A DNA stretch of 64,000 nucleotides from Clostridiales bacterium 1_7_47FAA (GCA_000155435.1 DS990262.1:657062-721061); one strand, 5' to 3'. Positions 16,517 to 25,060 are shown, counted from the first letter of the stretch. Notes: generated by a model from the letters alone, not told the origin. A program made the numbers and translations.

Positions 16517-17845
16517 ATGCAGAGGGATTTGACACAGGGAAGTATAACAGGAACCATGCTGAGGTTCGCATTGCCCATGATCCTGGGCAATCTGCTGCAG
16601 CAGTTTTACAATATAGCGGATACCCTGATTGTGGGGAGGTATCTGGGGGCCAATGCCCTGGCCGCGGTGGGGGCCGCCTATGCGCTGATGTCATTTCTCA
16701 CATCCATCCTTCTGGGGCTGTGCATGGGGAGCGGAGCCGTGTTCTCGCTCCGGTACGGTGAGAAGAATGAAAAGGTGCTGAAGAAAAGCATATTCGTATC
16801 CTTTGTGATGATTGCGGCAGTGGCGCTGGCGGTCAATGGCGTGGTATTCCTGTTCATCGACCCCATCATGGGCCTGCTGTGCGTGCCGGCTGAGATATAC
16901 TCCATGATGAGGGAATATCTGTGGATGATATTCTGGGGAATCATCGCCGTTTTCCTCTACAACTTTTTTGCCTCGCTACTGCGCTCCGTGGGCAATTCCT
17001 TTGTGCCCTTGCTGTTCCTGGGGATTGCCGCTGTCTTAAACGTGGTGCTGGACCTGGTCTTTGTGCTGGTGCTCCACTGGGGCGTTGCCGGGGCGGCTGG
17101 GGCAACCGTCATTGCCCAGTATGTATCGGGAATCGGAATTGCCGTCTATACATATGTGAAAATGCCGGAGTTCCGGGTGGCAGGAAGCGATATGGGAATG
17201 GACAGGGACGTGCTTCGGGAAATATCCCAGTTCTCAGTCCTGACCTGTGCCCAGCAGTCGGTCATGAACTTCGGCATCCTGATGGTCCAGGGCCTGGTGA
17301 ACAGCTTTGGCACCGTGGTCATGGCTGCATTTGCGGCCGCGGTGAAGATTGATTCCTTTGCATATATGCCGGTGCAGGATTTTGGCAATGCATTTTCCAC
17401 CTTCATTGCACAGAATTACGGCGCAGGGAAAAAGGACAGGATCAGGGCAGGGATTAAAAGCGCGGTCATGGTTTCCGTTGCATTCTGTATCGTGATATCC
17501 CTGGTGGTATGGATATTTGCAGAAAAACTGATGCTCATATTTGTACAGCCCCAGGAGACCGGCATACTGGCAGTGGGCGTACAGTATCTGCGGATAGAGG
17601 GCGCCTTTTACTGCGGAATCGGATGCCTGTTCCTGCTGTACGGACTGTACAGGGCTGTGAGGAAGCCTGGGATGTCGGTGGTGCTCACCGTGATTTCACT
17701 GGGAACCAGGGTGGCGCTGGCCTATGTGCTTTCTGCCATTCCGGCCATCGGCGTGGCCGGGATTTGGGCCGCGGTGCCCATTGGATGGGTGCTGGCGGAC
17801 CTGGTTGGATTTCTGTATTATGGAAAGGTCCGGCGGGAGATGTAG
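16517..17845 (+). CDS. MATE family efflux transporter
   Basis: A 442-residue multidrug/toxin exporter with 12 predicted membrane helices in two pseudo-symmetric halves. The start 'LTQGSITGTMLRFALPMILGNLLQQFYNIADTLIVGRYLG' is diagnostic. MATE proteins export cationic drugs or metabolites in exchange for Na+ or H+. The gene starts one base after the C26 stop codon, indicating translational coupling. Substrate unknown; the neighbours hint at export of an amine or guanidino compound, which is inference. Confidence 0.9.
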   Translation: MQRDLTQGSITGTMLRFALPMILGNLLQQFYNIADTLIVGRYLGANALAAVGAAYALMSFLTSILLGLCMGSGAVFSLRYGEKNEKVLKKSIFVSFVMIAAVALAVNGVVFLFIDPIMGLLCVPAEIYSMMREYLWMIFWGIIAVFLYNFFASLLRSVGNSFVPLLFLGIAAVLNVVLDLVFVLVLHWGVAGAAGATVIAQYVSGIGIAVYTYVKMPEFRVAGSDMGMDRDVLREISQFSVLTCAQQSVMNFGILMVQGLVNSFGTVVMAAFAAAVKIDSFAYMPVQDFGNAFSTFIAQNYGAGKKDRIRAGIKSAVMVSVAFCIVISLVVWIFAEKLMLIFVQPQETGILAVGVQYLRIEGAFYCGIGCLFLLYGLYRAVRKPGMSVVLTVISLGTRVALAYVLSAIPAIGVAGIWAAVPIGWVLADLVGFLYYGKVRREM

Positions 17846-17906
17846 GATAAACATGGGCCGGCGGGACATGGTTCAGACAAATAAAACATGGCGTGATATA
17901 AGACAA

Positions 17907-17933
17907 AGAGGCGGAATCTACGGTTCCGCCTCT
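17907..17933. terminator. bidirectional hairpin between MATE and methyltransferase genes
   Basis: AGAGGCGGAA pairs with TTCCGCCTCT over a 7-nt loop. It overlaps the methyltransferase stop codon (17918-17920). T-rich sequence follows on both strands, more clearly on the plus strand. Confidence 0.6.
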
Positions 17934-19180
17934 ATGATTTTGTTTAACACGGTACCCATCCGTTCAATCATGGGAACCACCAGGGCATTGCCCATACAGA
18001 AATACCGGAACTTTTCCGGCATGCCGGTATTGGTCCATTCATCATCAAACCCCTGCAGCCGTTCGGCTTCAACCGGGGTAAGCAGCCGCAGCCTTCCGGT
18101 CACCGGATCGGCTATGACATGTGTGCTGCGGTTTAAGGATGACTCAGAGGTCAGCATGGTGCGTGAAGGCCGGTCAAGAGGGTCCGGGAATGCAATGGGG
18201 CCTTCAGAGAATACATAGGCATGCCCGGATTTGGAGACCCGGTCGATTCTCTTGGCGCCTTTTAAGTACACCCATTTCCCCATGGACTCATCACTGATAT
18301 AGTAACGCTGGTCCGCATCCTGCACCGCAATCTGCCTTAGCGGGGTGGGAGGCTCATGAACCGGGACCGTGCTGCAGGTATGGATGATTCCGTTCATCAT
18401 GAAACCTGAGTTTTCAAAGGGAAATGCAAACTGCCGGGATATGTCCAGCAGGTCATTGTTGCCGTCCTCATCGCCTGTGGTCAGAAGGGTCAGGGGATCC
18501 ACATTGCTTAAATCATGGAAGGGAATACGTTCCGTCCTAAGGCTTCCGTCTATGGTGCAGGGAAATGCATGTGCGAAGAATCCGTCTTGCAGCAACAGGT
18601 CCTCAGCTGTGCAAAGCCCCATGGCTGCCCCATGGCGCGTCCTGTTATTGCATGCAAATATGAAAATCCGTCTGCGCCTTTGGGCAGCGCCGTAATCTGC
18701 CGCATTGACAACCCTCCACTCAACGCTGTATCCTAACTGTGCAAAGCAGGTCAGCATGACGCCGAAATCCCGGCCCCGCTGGGAGGCAGGACTCTTTAAA
18801 AGACGGTCAACATTCTCAAGCAGTACAAAGGGAGGACGCTTTGCAATCAGCGTATCCCTGATGGACCACCATAACGCCCCCTTTTCCCCCTCGATGCCCT
18901 TGGATGATTTGGATGCGGCCACGCTGTAATTCTGGCAGGGGAAACCGCCCACTAAAAGCGTATGGTCCGGTATGGCTGTCTTATCAACGGATGCGATATC
19001 CTGTCCGGTCCTTTCATCTATATCGCCCCAGTGTTTCACATAACAGTCATGTGCCCATTGTTTTTTCCTGCCAGGTTCCCATTGGGAAAACCATACGGTT
19101 TCCCACTGAGGGGAGGAGTGTTGCAGCCCCAACCGGAATCCGCCTACTCCGGCAAATAATTCACAGACCGTTTTTTGCAT
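17918..19180 (-). CDS. DNA (cytosine-5-)-methyltransferase
   Basis: A 420-residue C5 methyltransferase with motifs in the usual order: I 'LFAGVGGFRLG' (from residue 8), IV 'GGFPCQNYSV' (catalytic Cys82), VI 'LENVDRLL' (Glu122), VIII 'AQRRRRIFIF' (about 167-175), a target-recognition region about 180-350, IX 'RLLTPVEAERLQGFDDEW' and X 'GNALVVPMIE'. It transfers methyl from SAM to cytosine in a specific site that cannot be read from sequence. A Vsr gene is divergent; no restriction endonuclease gene is adjacent, so this is a solitary or Dcm-like system, or the nuclease is elsewhere. Confidence 0.92.
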   Translation of the reverse strand: MQKTVCELFAGVGGFRLGLQHSSPQWETVWFSQWEPGRKKQWAHDCYVKHWGDIDERTGQDIASVDKTAIPDHTLLVGGFPCQNYSVAASKSSKGIEGEKGALWWSIRDTLIAKRPPFVLLENVDRLLKSPASQRGRDFGVMLTCFAQLGYSVEWRVVNAADYGAAQRRRRIFIFACNNRTRHGAAMGLCTAEDLLLQDGFFAHAFPCTIDGSLRTERIPFHDLSNVDPLTLLTTGDEDGNNDLLDISRQFAFPFENSGFMMNGIIHTCSTVPVHEPPTPLRQIAVQDADQRYYISDESMGKWVYLKGAKRIDRVSKSGHAYVFSEGPIAFPDPLDRPSRTMLTSESSLNRSTHVIADPVTGRLRLLTPVEAERLQGFDDEWTNTGMPEKFRYFCMGNALVVPMIERMGTVLNKIIEAEP

Positions 19181-19210
19181 TGTAATTGCTCCTTATCTCG
19201 TAATGTTATG

Positions 19211-19239
19211 ATTATAACACATTGCGGGAATTAGATCAA
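19211..19239 (-). promoter_or_regulatory. sigma-A promoter of the methyltransferase
   Basis: On the minus strand TTGATC and TATAAT are separated by 17 bp, close to the ATG at 19180. Confidence 0.55.
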
Positions 19240-19260
19240 GACAAACTTTTGAAACTCCCT

Positions 19261-19289
19261 TTTATCTTTCAACCAGTATATGGTACAAT
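19261..19289 (+). promoter_or_regulatory. promoter of vsr
   Basis: TTTATC and TACAAT lie 17 bp apart. The transcript would begin near 19296 and favours translation from 19318 (or 19306). Confidence 0.4.
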
Positions 19290-19317
19290 GGAACCAAATA
19301 GTAAAATGGGTGATGTT

Positions 19318-19752
19318 ATGGATGAAGGTGTGAAGCGGAAACAGCGTCATGATAATATGAGCCACATAAGGGGAAAGGATACAAGCATTGAGATAAAGCT
19401 CCGGAAGGCATTGTGGGAAAAGGGATACCGTTACAGGAAGAATTATAAGAAACTGCCCGGCTCCCCGGATATTGCCATCACAAAATACAAGCTGGCCATA
19501 TTCTGCGACAGCGAGTTTTTCCATGGGAAGGACTGGGATATCCTTAAGCCAAGGCTGTCAAGGGGAAGCAACCCGGATTTCTGGATTAAGAAAATCGAAC
19601 GGAATAAGCAGCGGGATGACGAGAACGACAAGAAGCTGCTGTTCTTAGGGTGGACGGTCATACACTTCTGGGGCAAGGACATCCTCAAACGGACCGATGA
19701 ATGTGTGAGGGTGATTGAAGAGACTATTTTTGACATGAAGATATCTGAATGA
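19318..19752 (+). CDS. vsr: very short patch repair endonuclease
   Basis: A 144-residue Vsr-type nick enzyme that cuts 5' of the T in T:G mismatches made when 5-methylcytosine deaminates. The N-terminus 'RSHxM' equivalent is 'RHDNMSHIRGKDTSIEIKLRKALWEKGYRYRKNY', the catalytic Asp lies in 'LPGSPDIAI' and the hallmark motif reads 'AIFCDSEFFHGKDW', a Firmicute variant of the FxHGCFWH motif. Divergence from the C5 methyltransferase is the classic arrangement. The start at 19318 fits promoter and family length. The last 29 bp overlap the 3' end of the convergent rpiA gene. Confidence 0.88.
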   Translation: MDEGVKRKQRHDNMSHIRGKDTSIEIKLRKALWEKGYRYRKNYKKLPGSPDIAITKYKLAIFCDSEFFHGKDWDILKPRLSRGSNPDFWIKKIERNKQRDDENDKKLLFLGWTVIHFWGKDILKRTDECVRVIEETIFDMKISE

Positions 19753-20512
19753 GAGGTGAAGGGATACTATGGTTTCCAGAGGATTTTACAATCACCCCGT
19801 CCTCTGTCCCAATAATGATTTTTTCACAGATATTACCAAATACCCCAGTCTCCACCACTCCGGTCAAAGCTTTAAGCCTTCCAGCCATCAGACGGTAGTC
19901 CACGCCTTCCTTCCCCTGTAAATCCAGGATATGATTTCCGTTATCGGTAAGAAATACGCTGGCTCCCGAATCATCCCTGTCCGGGTTATTCCCGTCCAGG
20001 CCATCCCCGTTCCGGCGCAGCCTGGATATAAAACCCATGGCCCGTACCTGTTCCTCCACAAATCCCGTTGCAAAGGGCACCACCTCCACTGGCAGCGTAA
20101 GTCCGTTCAGCGTTGGGACCAGCTTGCTTTGGTCCATGATCCAGATAACCCGCCGGGCTTTTGAGGCAATCACCTTTTCCCTGAACAGCGCGCCGCCACC
20201 GCCCTTGATGGAATAGAAGTCCGAATCAATGGCGTCCACTCCGTCAATGGCAAGGTGGATCTGTTCCGCCTGATGGAGCGGGATAAGGGGGATGCCGTAA
20301 TGGGCAGCCAGTCCCTCTGTCCTGGCAGAGGTGGCGGCGGCATGGATATGAAGGCCGCCGCGGACGCGTTCGGCCAGTTTAAGAATAAGGTAATACACGG
20401 TGGAGCCGGTGCCTAATCCCAATACCATATTGTCCTGTATCTCACTGGCAGCTTTTAATGCTGCCAGCTTTTTTTGTTCCTCGGTTCCATGATATCCATT
20501 TTCGTTGTTCAT
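19724..20512 (-). CDS. rpiA: ribose-5-phosphate isomerase A
   Basis: Interconverts ribose 5-phosphate and ribulose 5-phosphate. Diagnostic segments are 'VLGLGTGSTVYYLILKLAERV' (phosphate loop, about 32-52), 'LAIDGVDAIDSDFYSIKGGGGALFREKVIA' (active-site Asp and Lys) and 'GVVETGVFGNICEKIIIGTEDGV'. At 262 residues it is longer than the usual 220-235, due to an Asn/Asp-rich insert around 'GDGLDGNNPDRDDSGAS' and a short C-terminal tail after 'VIVKSSGN'. The tail extends into the vsr gene by 29 bp. It is the last gene of the pgl-gnd-zwf-rpiA operon, 46 bp after zwf. Confidence 0.92.
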   Translation of the reverse strand: MNNENGYHGTEEQKKLAALKAASEIQDNMVLGLGTGSTVYYLILKLAERVRGGLHIHAAATSARTEGLAAHYGIPLIPLHQAEQIHLAIDGVDAIDSDFYSIKGGGGALFREKVIASKARRVIWIMDQSKLVPTLNGLTLPVEVVPFATGFVEEQVRAMGFISRLRRNGDGLDGNNPDRDDSGASVFLTDNGNHILDLQGKEGVDYRLMAGRLKALTGVVETGVFGNICEKIIIGTEDGVIVKSSGNHSIPSPLIQISSCQK

Positions 20513-20558
20513 CCTGCTTCCTCCATCATCCCGTTAACATCCCGCAATATCCGGTCCT

Positions 20559-21962
20559 TTACCCCTGATTAAGCCAATGATGCCCGTGCTTTTCCAGCAG
20601 CCGGTCAGACTCACCTGGTCCCGGCGTCCCCGGGGTATAGGGGTAAACGGGCAGGGCCTTATGGGAATAAAGCTCCTTCAGGCGGCTGATGTAATTCCAG
20701 CAGCGTTCAATCTGGTCCCACTGGGAGAACCAGGAGCGCTCCCCTTCCATGCACGCGGTGATAAGGCGTTCATATGCCTCGGGCGTGTTAAGCTGGTGGA
20801 CCAGGTTGCAGTTCTGGCAGAAATCCATTTTCGTGGGGATGATATCGTCCGTATCACCGGGACGCTTAATGTTAAACTGAAGGTATACGCCTTCGGTGGG
20901 CTGTATCTTGATAATCAGTACATTGGGTTCCACTCCGGAATAGGGCCTCCGGAAGATGACCGACAGTTCGATTTCCCTTGTCCCGGTCTTTTTTCCGGTA
21001 CGGATGTAAAATGGCGTTCCCTTCCAGCGTTTATTGTCAATGAAGAGCTGGAGCGCTGCAAATGTCTCGGTCTGGGACCTGGGGTTGACAAGGGGTTCCT
21101 TCTGATAGCCCTCATACTGTCCCAACACAAGCATATCCTGAATGGATTCCTCATCCGCCTGGCGCAGGGAGTCAAATACATCCAACTGGGCATCATGGAG
21201 GCCCTTTGGGGTCATTTCCTTTGGCTCCTCCATGGCCATGATGGACAGTATCTGAAGCAGGTGGTTCTGGACCATATCCTTAAGGGCGCCGCTGGCATCG
21301 TAGTATCCGCCCCTTGTCTCCACGCCCATATCCTCCAGCGCTGAAATCTGCACGGATTCAATATACCGGGAGTTCCAGACATCGGTAAAGATGGGGTTGG
21401 CAAACCGGATGGCCTGTATGTTGCGGACCATTTCCTTGCCCAGATAATGGTCGATGCGGTATATCCGTTCCGCACCGAAGTGGGCTTCCAGTTCTTTGTT
21501 AAGTACGGTGGCGGAAGCCAGGTTTTCGCCAAAGGGCTTTTCCAGGATGACCTTGCCTTCCTCAGACCCGCCCACCATTTTAAGGCCCTTTGTGATGACG
21601 CTGAAAAACCGGGGGGCCACTGCAAAGTAAAACAGGTGGGAGCGTATCTCATTCTGCCTGTAGTACCTGTCCAGGGCTTCGTACTCGCCCAGCTCTGAGA
21701 AATTCATCCGGTAATAATATATTTTTTCTGAAAAATGTCCATAGCTTTCTGCCTGGAAGGGAAGCCGGGAGTTTTTCTCCACCCATTCCCTGGCAGCCTG
21801 GCGGTAGCTGTCATTATCAAAATCCCTGCGGCCGATAATCACGATCCGGCTGTTTCCGGGCAGCTTCCCGGTGAGGTCCATGGTATACAGGGCGGGGAGG
21901 AGCTTACGGAATGTAAGGTCCCCGGTGCCGCCGAATATGGTAAGATTGGTGTCAATTATCAT
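20559..21962 (-). CDS. zwf: glucose-6-phosphate 1-dehydrogenase
   Basis: Oxidises glucose 6-phosphate to 6-phosphogluconolactone with NADP+ or NAD+. The start MIIDTNLTIFGGTGDLTFRK carries the dinucleotide-binding loop, and 'YRIDHYLGKEMVRNIQAIRFANPIF' holds the catalytic His and Lys. The predicted 467 residues fit bacterial enzymes (450-510). The ATG at 21962 has a GGAGG site; a longer in-frame start at 22013 would lie inside gnd. The first 11 bp overlap the gnd stop, so the two are translationally coupled. Confidence 0.93.
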   Translation of the reverse strand: MIIDTNLTIFGGTGDLTFRKLLPALYTMDLTGKLPGNSRIVIIGRRDFDNDSYRQAAREWVEKNSRLPFQAESYGHFSEKIYYYRMNFSELGEYEALDRYYRQNEIRSHLFYFAVAPRFFSVITKGLKMVGGSEEGKVILEKPFGENLASATVLNKELEAHFGAERIYRIDHYLGKEMVRNIQAIRFANPIFTDVWNSRYIESVQISALEDMGVETRGGYYDASGALKDMVQNHLLQILSIMAMEEPKEMTPKGLHDAQLDVFDSLRQADEESIQDMLVLGQYEGYQKEPLVNPRSQTETFAALQLFIDNKRWKGTPFYIRTGKKTGTREIELSVIFRRPYSGVEPNVLIIKIQPTEGVYLQFNIKRPGDTDDIIPTKMDFCQNCNLVHQLNTPEAYERLITACMEGERSWFSQWDQIERCWNYISRLKELYSHKALPVYPYTPGTPGPGESDRLLEKHGHHWLNQG

Positions 21963-23382
21963 TTGATTTCCTCCATTCATGATGGAATGTGCCTTCCCGG
22001 TCCGTCCTTTCATAGGTGTGGGCGCCGAAGCAATCGCGCTGTGCCTGGATCAGGTTGGCTCCCACGGCCTTTCCGCGGAATTCATCCAGATAGGAGATGG
22101 CATTGCAGAGCGCCGGGATGGGCAGCCCGTTCATGACTCCGGTGGATACGGCCTTTCTGAGGCTGTCCTGGTGCTCGTTGATCCTGGACAGGAAGAAACG
22201 GTCAAATATAAGGTTTTCAGGTTTCCCGTCATCCCCGGACCCGCTTTCAAACGCCTTGGTGATGTCATTGAGGAACACGGCCTGGATGATGCAGCCGGCC
22301 CGGAATATGGATGCGATCCTGCCAAGGTCCAGGTTCCATCCGTACTGTTCAGACGCATCCTGCATCAGTGAGAATCCCTGGGCATAGGCAATGATTTTCC
22401 CTGTATACAGGGCCTCCCTGACCATGGAGGCAAATTGTTCCTTATCCGTGACCGGGTTGAACGCAGGGGCGTTAACCAGCCCGGAAGCCTTTTTCCTGGC
22501 CTCCAGATGATTGGACATAATCCGGGCGCTGCATGCGGAAGTAATCATGGAAATGTCCACGCCCTGTTTCAGTGCTTCTATGCTGGCCCATCTTCCGGTG
22601 CCTTTCTGTTTGGCGCTGTCCAGTATATAGTCAATCAGTTCCCCGTCCGTCAGGTCATCTGCTTCACGGAATATATCAGCCGTAATGCCAATCAGGTAGC
22701 TGTGCAGTTCCCCCTGGTTCCAGGAATGGAAGATGTCGGCCAGTTCCCTGTTGGAAAAACCCCCCACGTATTTTAAGAGAAGATAGGACTCGGCAATCAG
22801 CTGCATGTCGGCGTACTCAATGCCGTTGTGGACCATTTTCACATAATGTCCCGCGCCCTCGGGGCCGATATAGGTGCAGCATGGCTCATCCATTGCTTTG
22901 GCGGCAATGGCCTTAAGGATGGGGCGTACCGACTCATAGGCATCCCGGTTGCCCCCCGGCATGATGGACGGGCCGAAACGGGCGCCTTCCTCCCCGCCGG
23001 AAATACCTACGCCCAGGTAGTGTATACCCTGTTCTTCCAGCATTTTCGCGCGCCTTCTTGTGTCCTCGTAGAAGGAATTGCCGCCGTCCAGGATGATATC
23101 CCCCTGCCCTAAAAGGGGAATCAGCTGTTCAATCACCGCGTCCACGGGTTTTCCGGCCTGTATCATCAGCATGACCTTCCTGGGCCGGGAGAGGGATGCA
23201 ATCAGTTGGCCCAGGTCATGGAATGGAATCAGGTTCTGGTGGGGATGCTCCTTCATCACCTGGTCGGTGACCGACGCACTGCGGTTGTAACCTCCTACTT
23301 TAAATCCATGGTCCGCCATATTAAGGGCAAGGCTGCGTCCCATAACGGACAGGCCCACAATTCCTATATCAAGTTTTGTCAT
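21952..23382 (-). CDS. gnd: 6-phosphogluconate dehydrogenase, decarboxylating
   Basis: Converts 6-phosphogluconate to ribulose 5-phosphate and CO2 with NADP+ or NAD+. The N-terminus 'LDIGIVGLSVMGRSLALNMADHGFKVGGYNRS' binds the cofactor; 'GVGISGGEEGARFGPSIMPGG' and 'GHYVKMVHNGIEYADMQLI' carry the substrate and catalytic Lys/Glu residues. At 476 residues it is the long, dimeric form. AAGGAGG lies before the ATG. It follows pgl by 34 bp and overlaps zwf. Confidence 0.95.
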   Translation of the reverse strand: MTKLDIGIVGLSVMGRSLALNMADHGFKVGGYNRSASVTDQVMKEHPHQNLIPFHDLGQLIASLSRPRKVMLMIQAGKPVDAVIEQLIPLLGQGDIILDGGNSFYEDTRRRAKMLEEQGIHYLGVGISGGEEGARFGPSIMPGGNRDAYESVRPILKAIAAKAMDEPCCTYIGPEGAGHYVKMVHNGIEYADMQLIAESYLLLKYVGGFSNRELADIFHSWNQGELHSYLIGITADIFREADDLTDGELIDYILDSAKQKGTGRWASIEALKQGVDISMITSACSARIMSNHLEARKKASGLVNAPAFNPVTDKEQFASMVREALYTGKIIAYAQGFSLMQDASEQYGWNLDLGRIASIFRAGCIIQAVFLNDITKAFESGSGDDGKPENLIFDRFFLSRINEHQDSLRKAVSTGVMNGLPIPALCNAISYLDEFRGKAVGANLIQAQRDCFGAHTYERTDREGTFHHEWRKSNDN

Positions 23383-23416
23383 AGTATTAAATCCTCCTTG
23401 TTCAATGTCTGGTTAG

Positions 23417-24406
23417 TTACAGTATGACGGCTACTGCTTCAGGCGCAGGAACCTGGGAACACGGTCCGTCCAGGCATCCGGTTTCCGGGTTGATCCTGAA
23501 GCTTACAAGGCCGCCTTCTGTCCGGTTGACGGCCAGCAGGTACTGTCCGTCCGGTGTAAGGGTGAAATCACGGGGATGGACCCCGCCGCTGCCGGTCTGC
23601 TGAACCAGCTTCAACTGACAGCCGTCTATATAAAACACGCTTATGATATCGGCAAAGCGTGTGGAGACATAGAGGAAACGTCCATCCGGGGACAGCCGTA
23701 TGGCTGCCGAGGCCGGAGGTTCCTTATATTTTGCATCCCCGGGCAGAAGCGGATAAACATGCTCCAGGGTGATTGCGGGGCCGGACGGCGTATCCGCGGC
23801 CAGGGAATATACAAACAGCTGGTTGCTCAGTTCACTGACCAGGAACAGCCTTTTGTGGTCCTTATCAAATATTCCATGGCGGGGACCGGTGCCTTCCTCA
23901 AACCTTAACTCCCCAGCCGGTGCGAAATCCCTGCTGCAGTCATATATCTTAACCGTGTCAAGGAGCAGGCAGGGAACCAGCATATAGTGATTGTGGAATA
24001 AAATCTGATGGCAGCCCGCCTTTGGTGCTATATCAATCCTCTTTGCCAGAGTCAGGCTGTCAGGGGATTTCCTATAAACCAGGATGCAGCCTTCGTGGTA
24101 ATTGGCGGTGTATATACAGGCATCGTCCTGGGTTACATAGCAGGCCGGGGCTGTCTCGTAAAATGCTTCTCCTGCAAGGCTGGCACCGCCGCCGGCCGTA
24201 TCAAGGAGACAGATTCCTGCCTGGCCGTCCCGCTTCCTGGGAGCTGCTAAAAGCGTACCGTGCAGGGACAGGTATTTGCAGTCCAAAGCGCCATAGTATA
24301 GTTCCGGCTTAGACAGGTTTCCATTATCCAGGTCCATGGTAAAACGGTAAATGCCAAGACTTTCAGGCGAGGCATATGTCCCGATATATCCAGTAAGTGT
24401 ATTCAT
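23417..24406 (-). CDS. pgl: 6-phosphogluconolactonase, beta-propeller type
   Basis: A 329-residue lactonase of the YbhE/Pgl seven-bladed propeller family, which hydrolyses 6-phosphogluconolactone. The opening 'GYIGTYASPESLGIYRFTMDLDNGNLS' and later 'GTGPRHGIFDKDHKRLFLVSELSNQLFVY', 'IRLSPDGRFLYVSTRF' and 'GVHPRDFTLTPDGQYLLAVN' blades are typical. The ATG at 24406 has a GAAAGGAA site. As first gene of the operon pgl-gnd-zwf-rpiA it completes the oxidative branch, which gives good support to the assignment. Confidence 0.88.
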   Translation of the reverse strand: MNTLTGYIGTYASPESLGIYRFTMDLDNGNLSKPELYYGALDCKYLSLHGTLLAAPRKRDGQAGICLLDTAGGGASLAGEAFYETAPACYVTQDDACIYTANYHEGCILVYRKSPDSLTLAKRIDIAPKAGCHQILFHNHYMLVPCLLLDTVKIYDCSRDFAPAGELRFEEGTGPRHGIFDKDHKRLFLVSELSNQLFVYSLAADTPSGPAITLEHVYPLLPGDAKYKEPPASAAIRLSPDGRFLYVSTRFADIISVFYIDGCQLKLVQQTGSGGVHPRDFTLTPDGQYLLAVNRTEGGLVSFRINPETGCLDGPCSQVPAPEAVAVIL

Positions 24407-24465
24407 GATGAATTCCTTTCTATGATAAAAATGTAACAAGATATGATACAGTTTTCTTATCTGTA

Positions 24466-24494
24466 ATTATATGAGTTACAGTATTCTATGTCAA
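24466..24494 (-). promoter_or_regulatory. consensus sigma-A promoter of the pgl-gnd-zwf-rpiA operon
   Basis: On the minus strand TTGACA and TATAAT, both perfect, are separated by 17 bp, giving a leader of about 55 nt. Confidence 0.8.
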
Positions 24495-24550
24495 GCGTTA
24501 TTTAAATATCATTTTTAATTTTCGATATCATATTGGAGTGTGCATTAAAA

Positions 24551-24709
24551 ATGAATTTGATTCTTGCTTTCAATGCCACTCTGAATGACGCTCTGAATGT
24601 CGCTCTGAATGTCGCTTTGAATATTGCTTTCAATGACGCTTTGAATATTGCTTTTAGAATCACTTTTAATACTATTTTCAATATTACTTACTTTGGTACT
24701 TTTTATTAG
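24551..24709 (+). CDS. possible 52-residue repeat-encoded peptide
   Basis: An ATG-to-TAG frame covers the whole 12-bp repeat array and translates to a hydrophobic/Asn tetrapeptide repeat of the form A-L/F-N-x (MNLILAFNATLNDALNVALN and on), ending in an aromatic tail. GGAG at 24534 is 12 nt from the ATG, a weak spacing. No known family is recognised. Because any 12-bp array without a stop gives such a frame, this may be only a by-product of the repeat; expression is unproven. Confidence 0.2.
   Translation: MNLILAFNATLNDALNVALNVALNIAFNDALNIAFRITFNTIFNITYFGTFY
24564..24683 (+). repeat. 12-bp tandem repeat array, about 10 copies
   Basis: Ten consecutive 12-mers with consensus NYGCTYTGAATR (for example TCGCTCTGAATG, TCGCTTTGAATA, TTGCTTTCAATG) run without gaps and become more diverged at the 3' end. 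Confidence 0.85.
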
Positions 24710-24739
24710 GATATACATTATTTTTTAAATAATGCGGTG

Positions 24740-24984
24740 TGGGATTTATCATTGAGGCGGCGGGATTTATCATTGGAGTGGAAGGGAAGTTGAAAGTGGT
24801 GTGATGGAGAGGGAAGAGGTGGAAGAAGAGGTAAGTGGTGGAAGATGAGGAAAGTGGTGGAAGAAAAGAGAAGAAAAGGAAGAAGAGGCAAGTGATGGAA
24901 GGAGAGGGAATGGGTGGAAGGAAAGGGAAGAGGTGAAAGGAGAGGGAACCGCTGGAAGGAGAAGGAGCGGTGGAAGGAGAGATT
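24740..24984 (+). repeat. G/A-rich degenerate repeat tract
   Basis: GGGATTTATCATTG occurs twice (24740-24780), then about 205 bp are almost free of C and built from variants of GTGGAAGAAGAGG. One strand is strongly purine-rich. No gene is supported here on either strand. It lies between the pgl promoter region and the aldehyde dehydrogenase terminator. Confidence 0.75.
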
Positions 24985-25011
24985 GATGATACAGGGATTT
25001 AAACAGACACA

Positions 25012-25060
25012 ATAAAAAACCAGGGAATCCCCCGTGATTTATACTATGGGGATTCCCTGG
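25012..25060 (-). terminator. terminator after the aldehyde dehydrogenase
   Basis: Read on the minus strand, CCAGGGAATCCCC pairs with GGGGATTCCCTGG and is followed by TTTTTTATTG. Confidence 0.9.
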
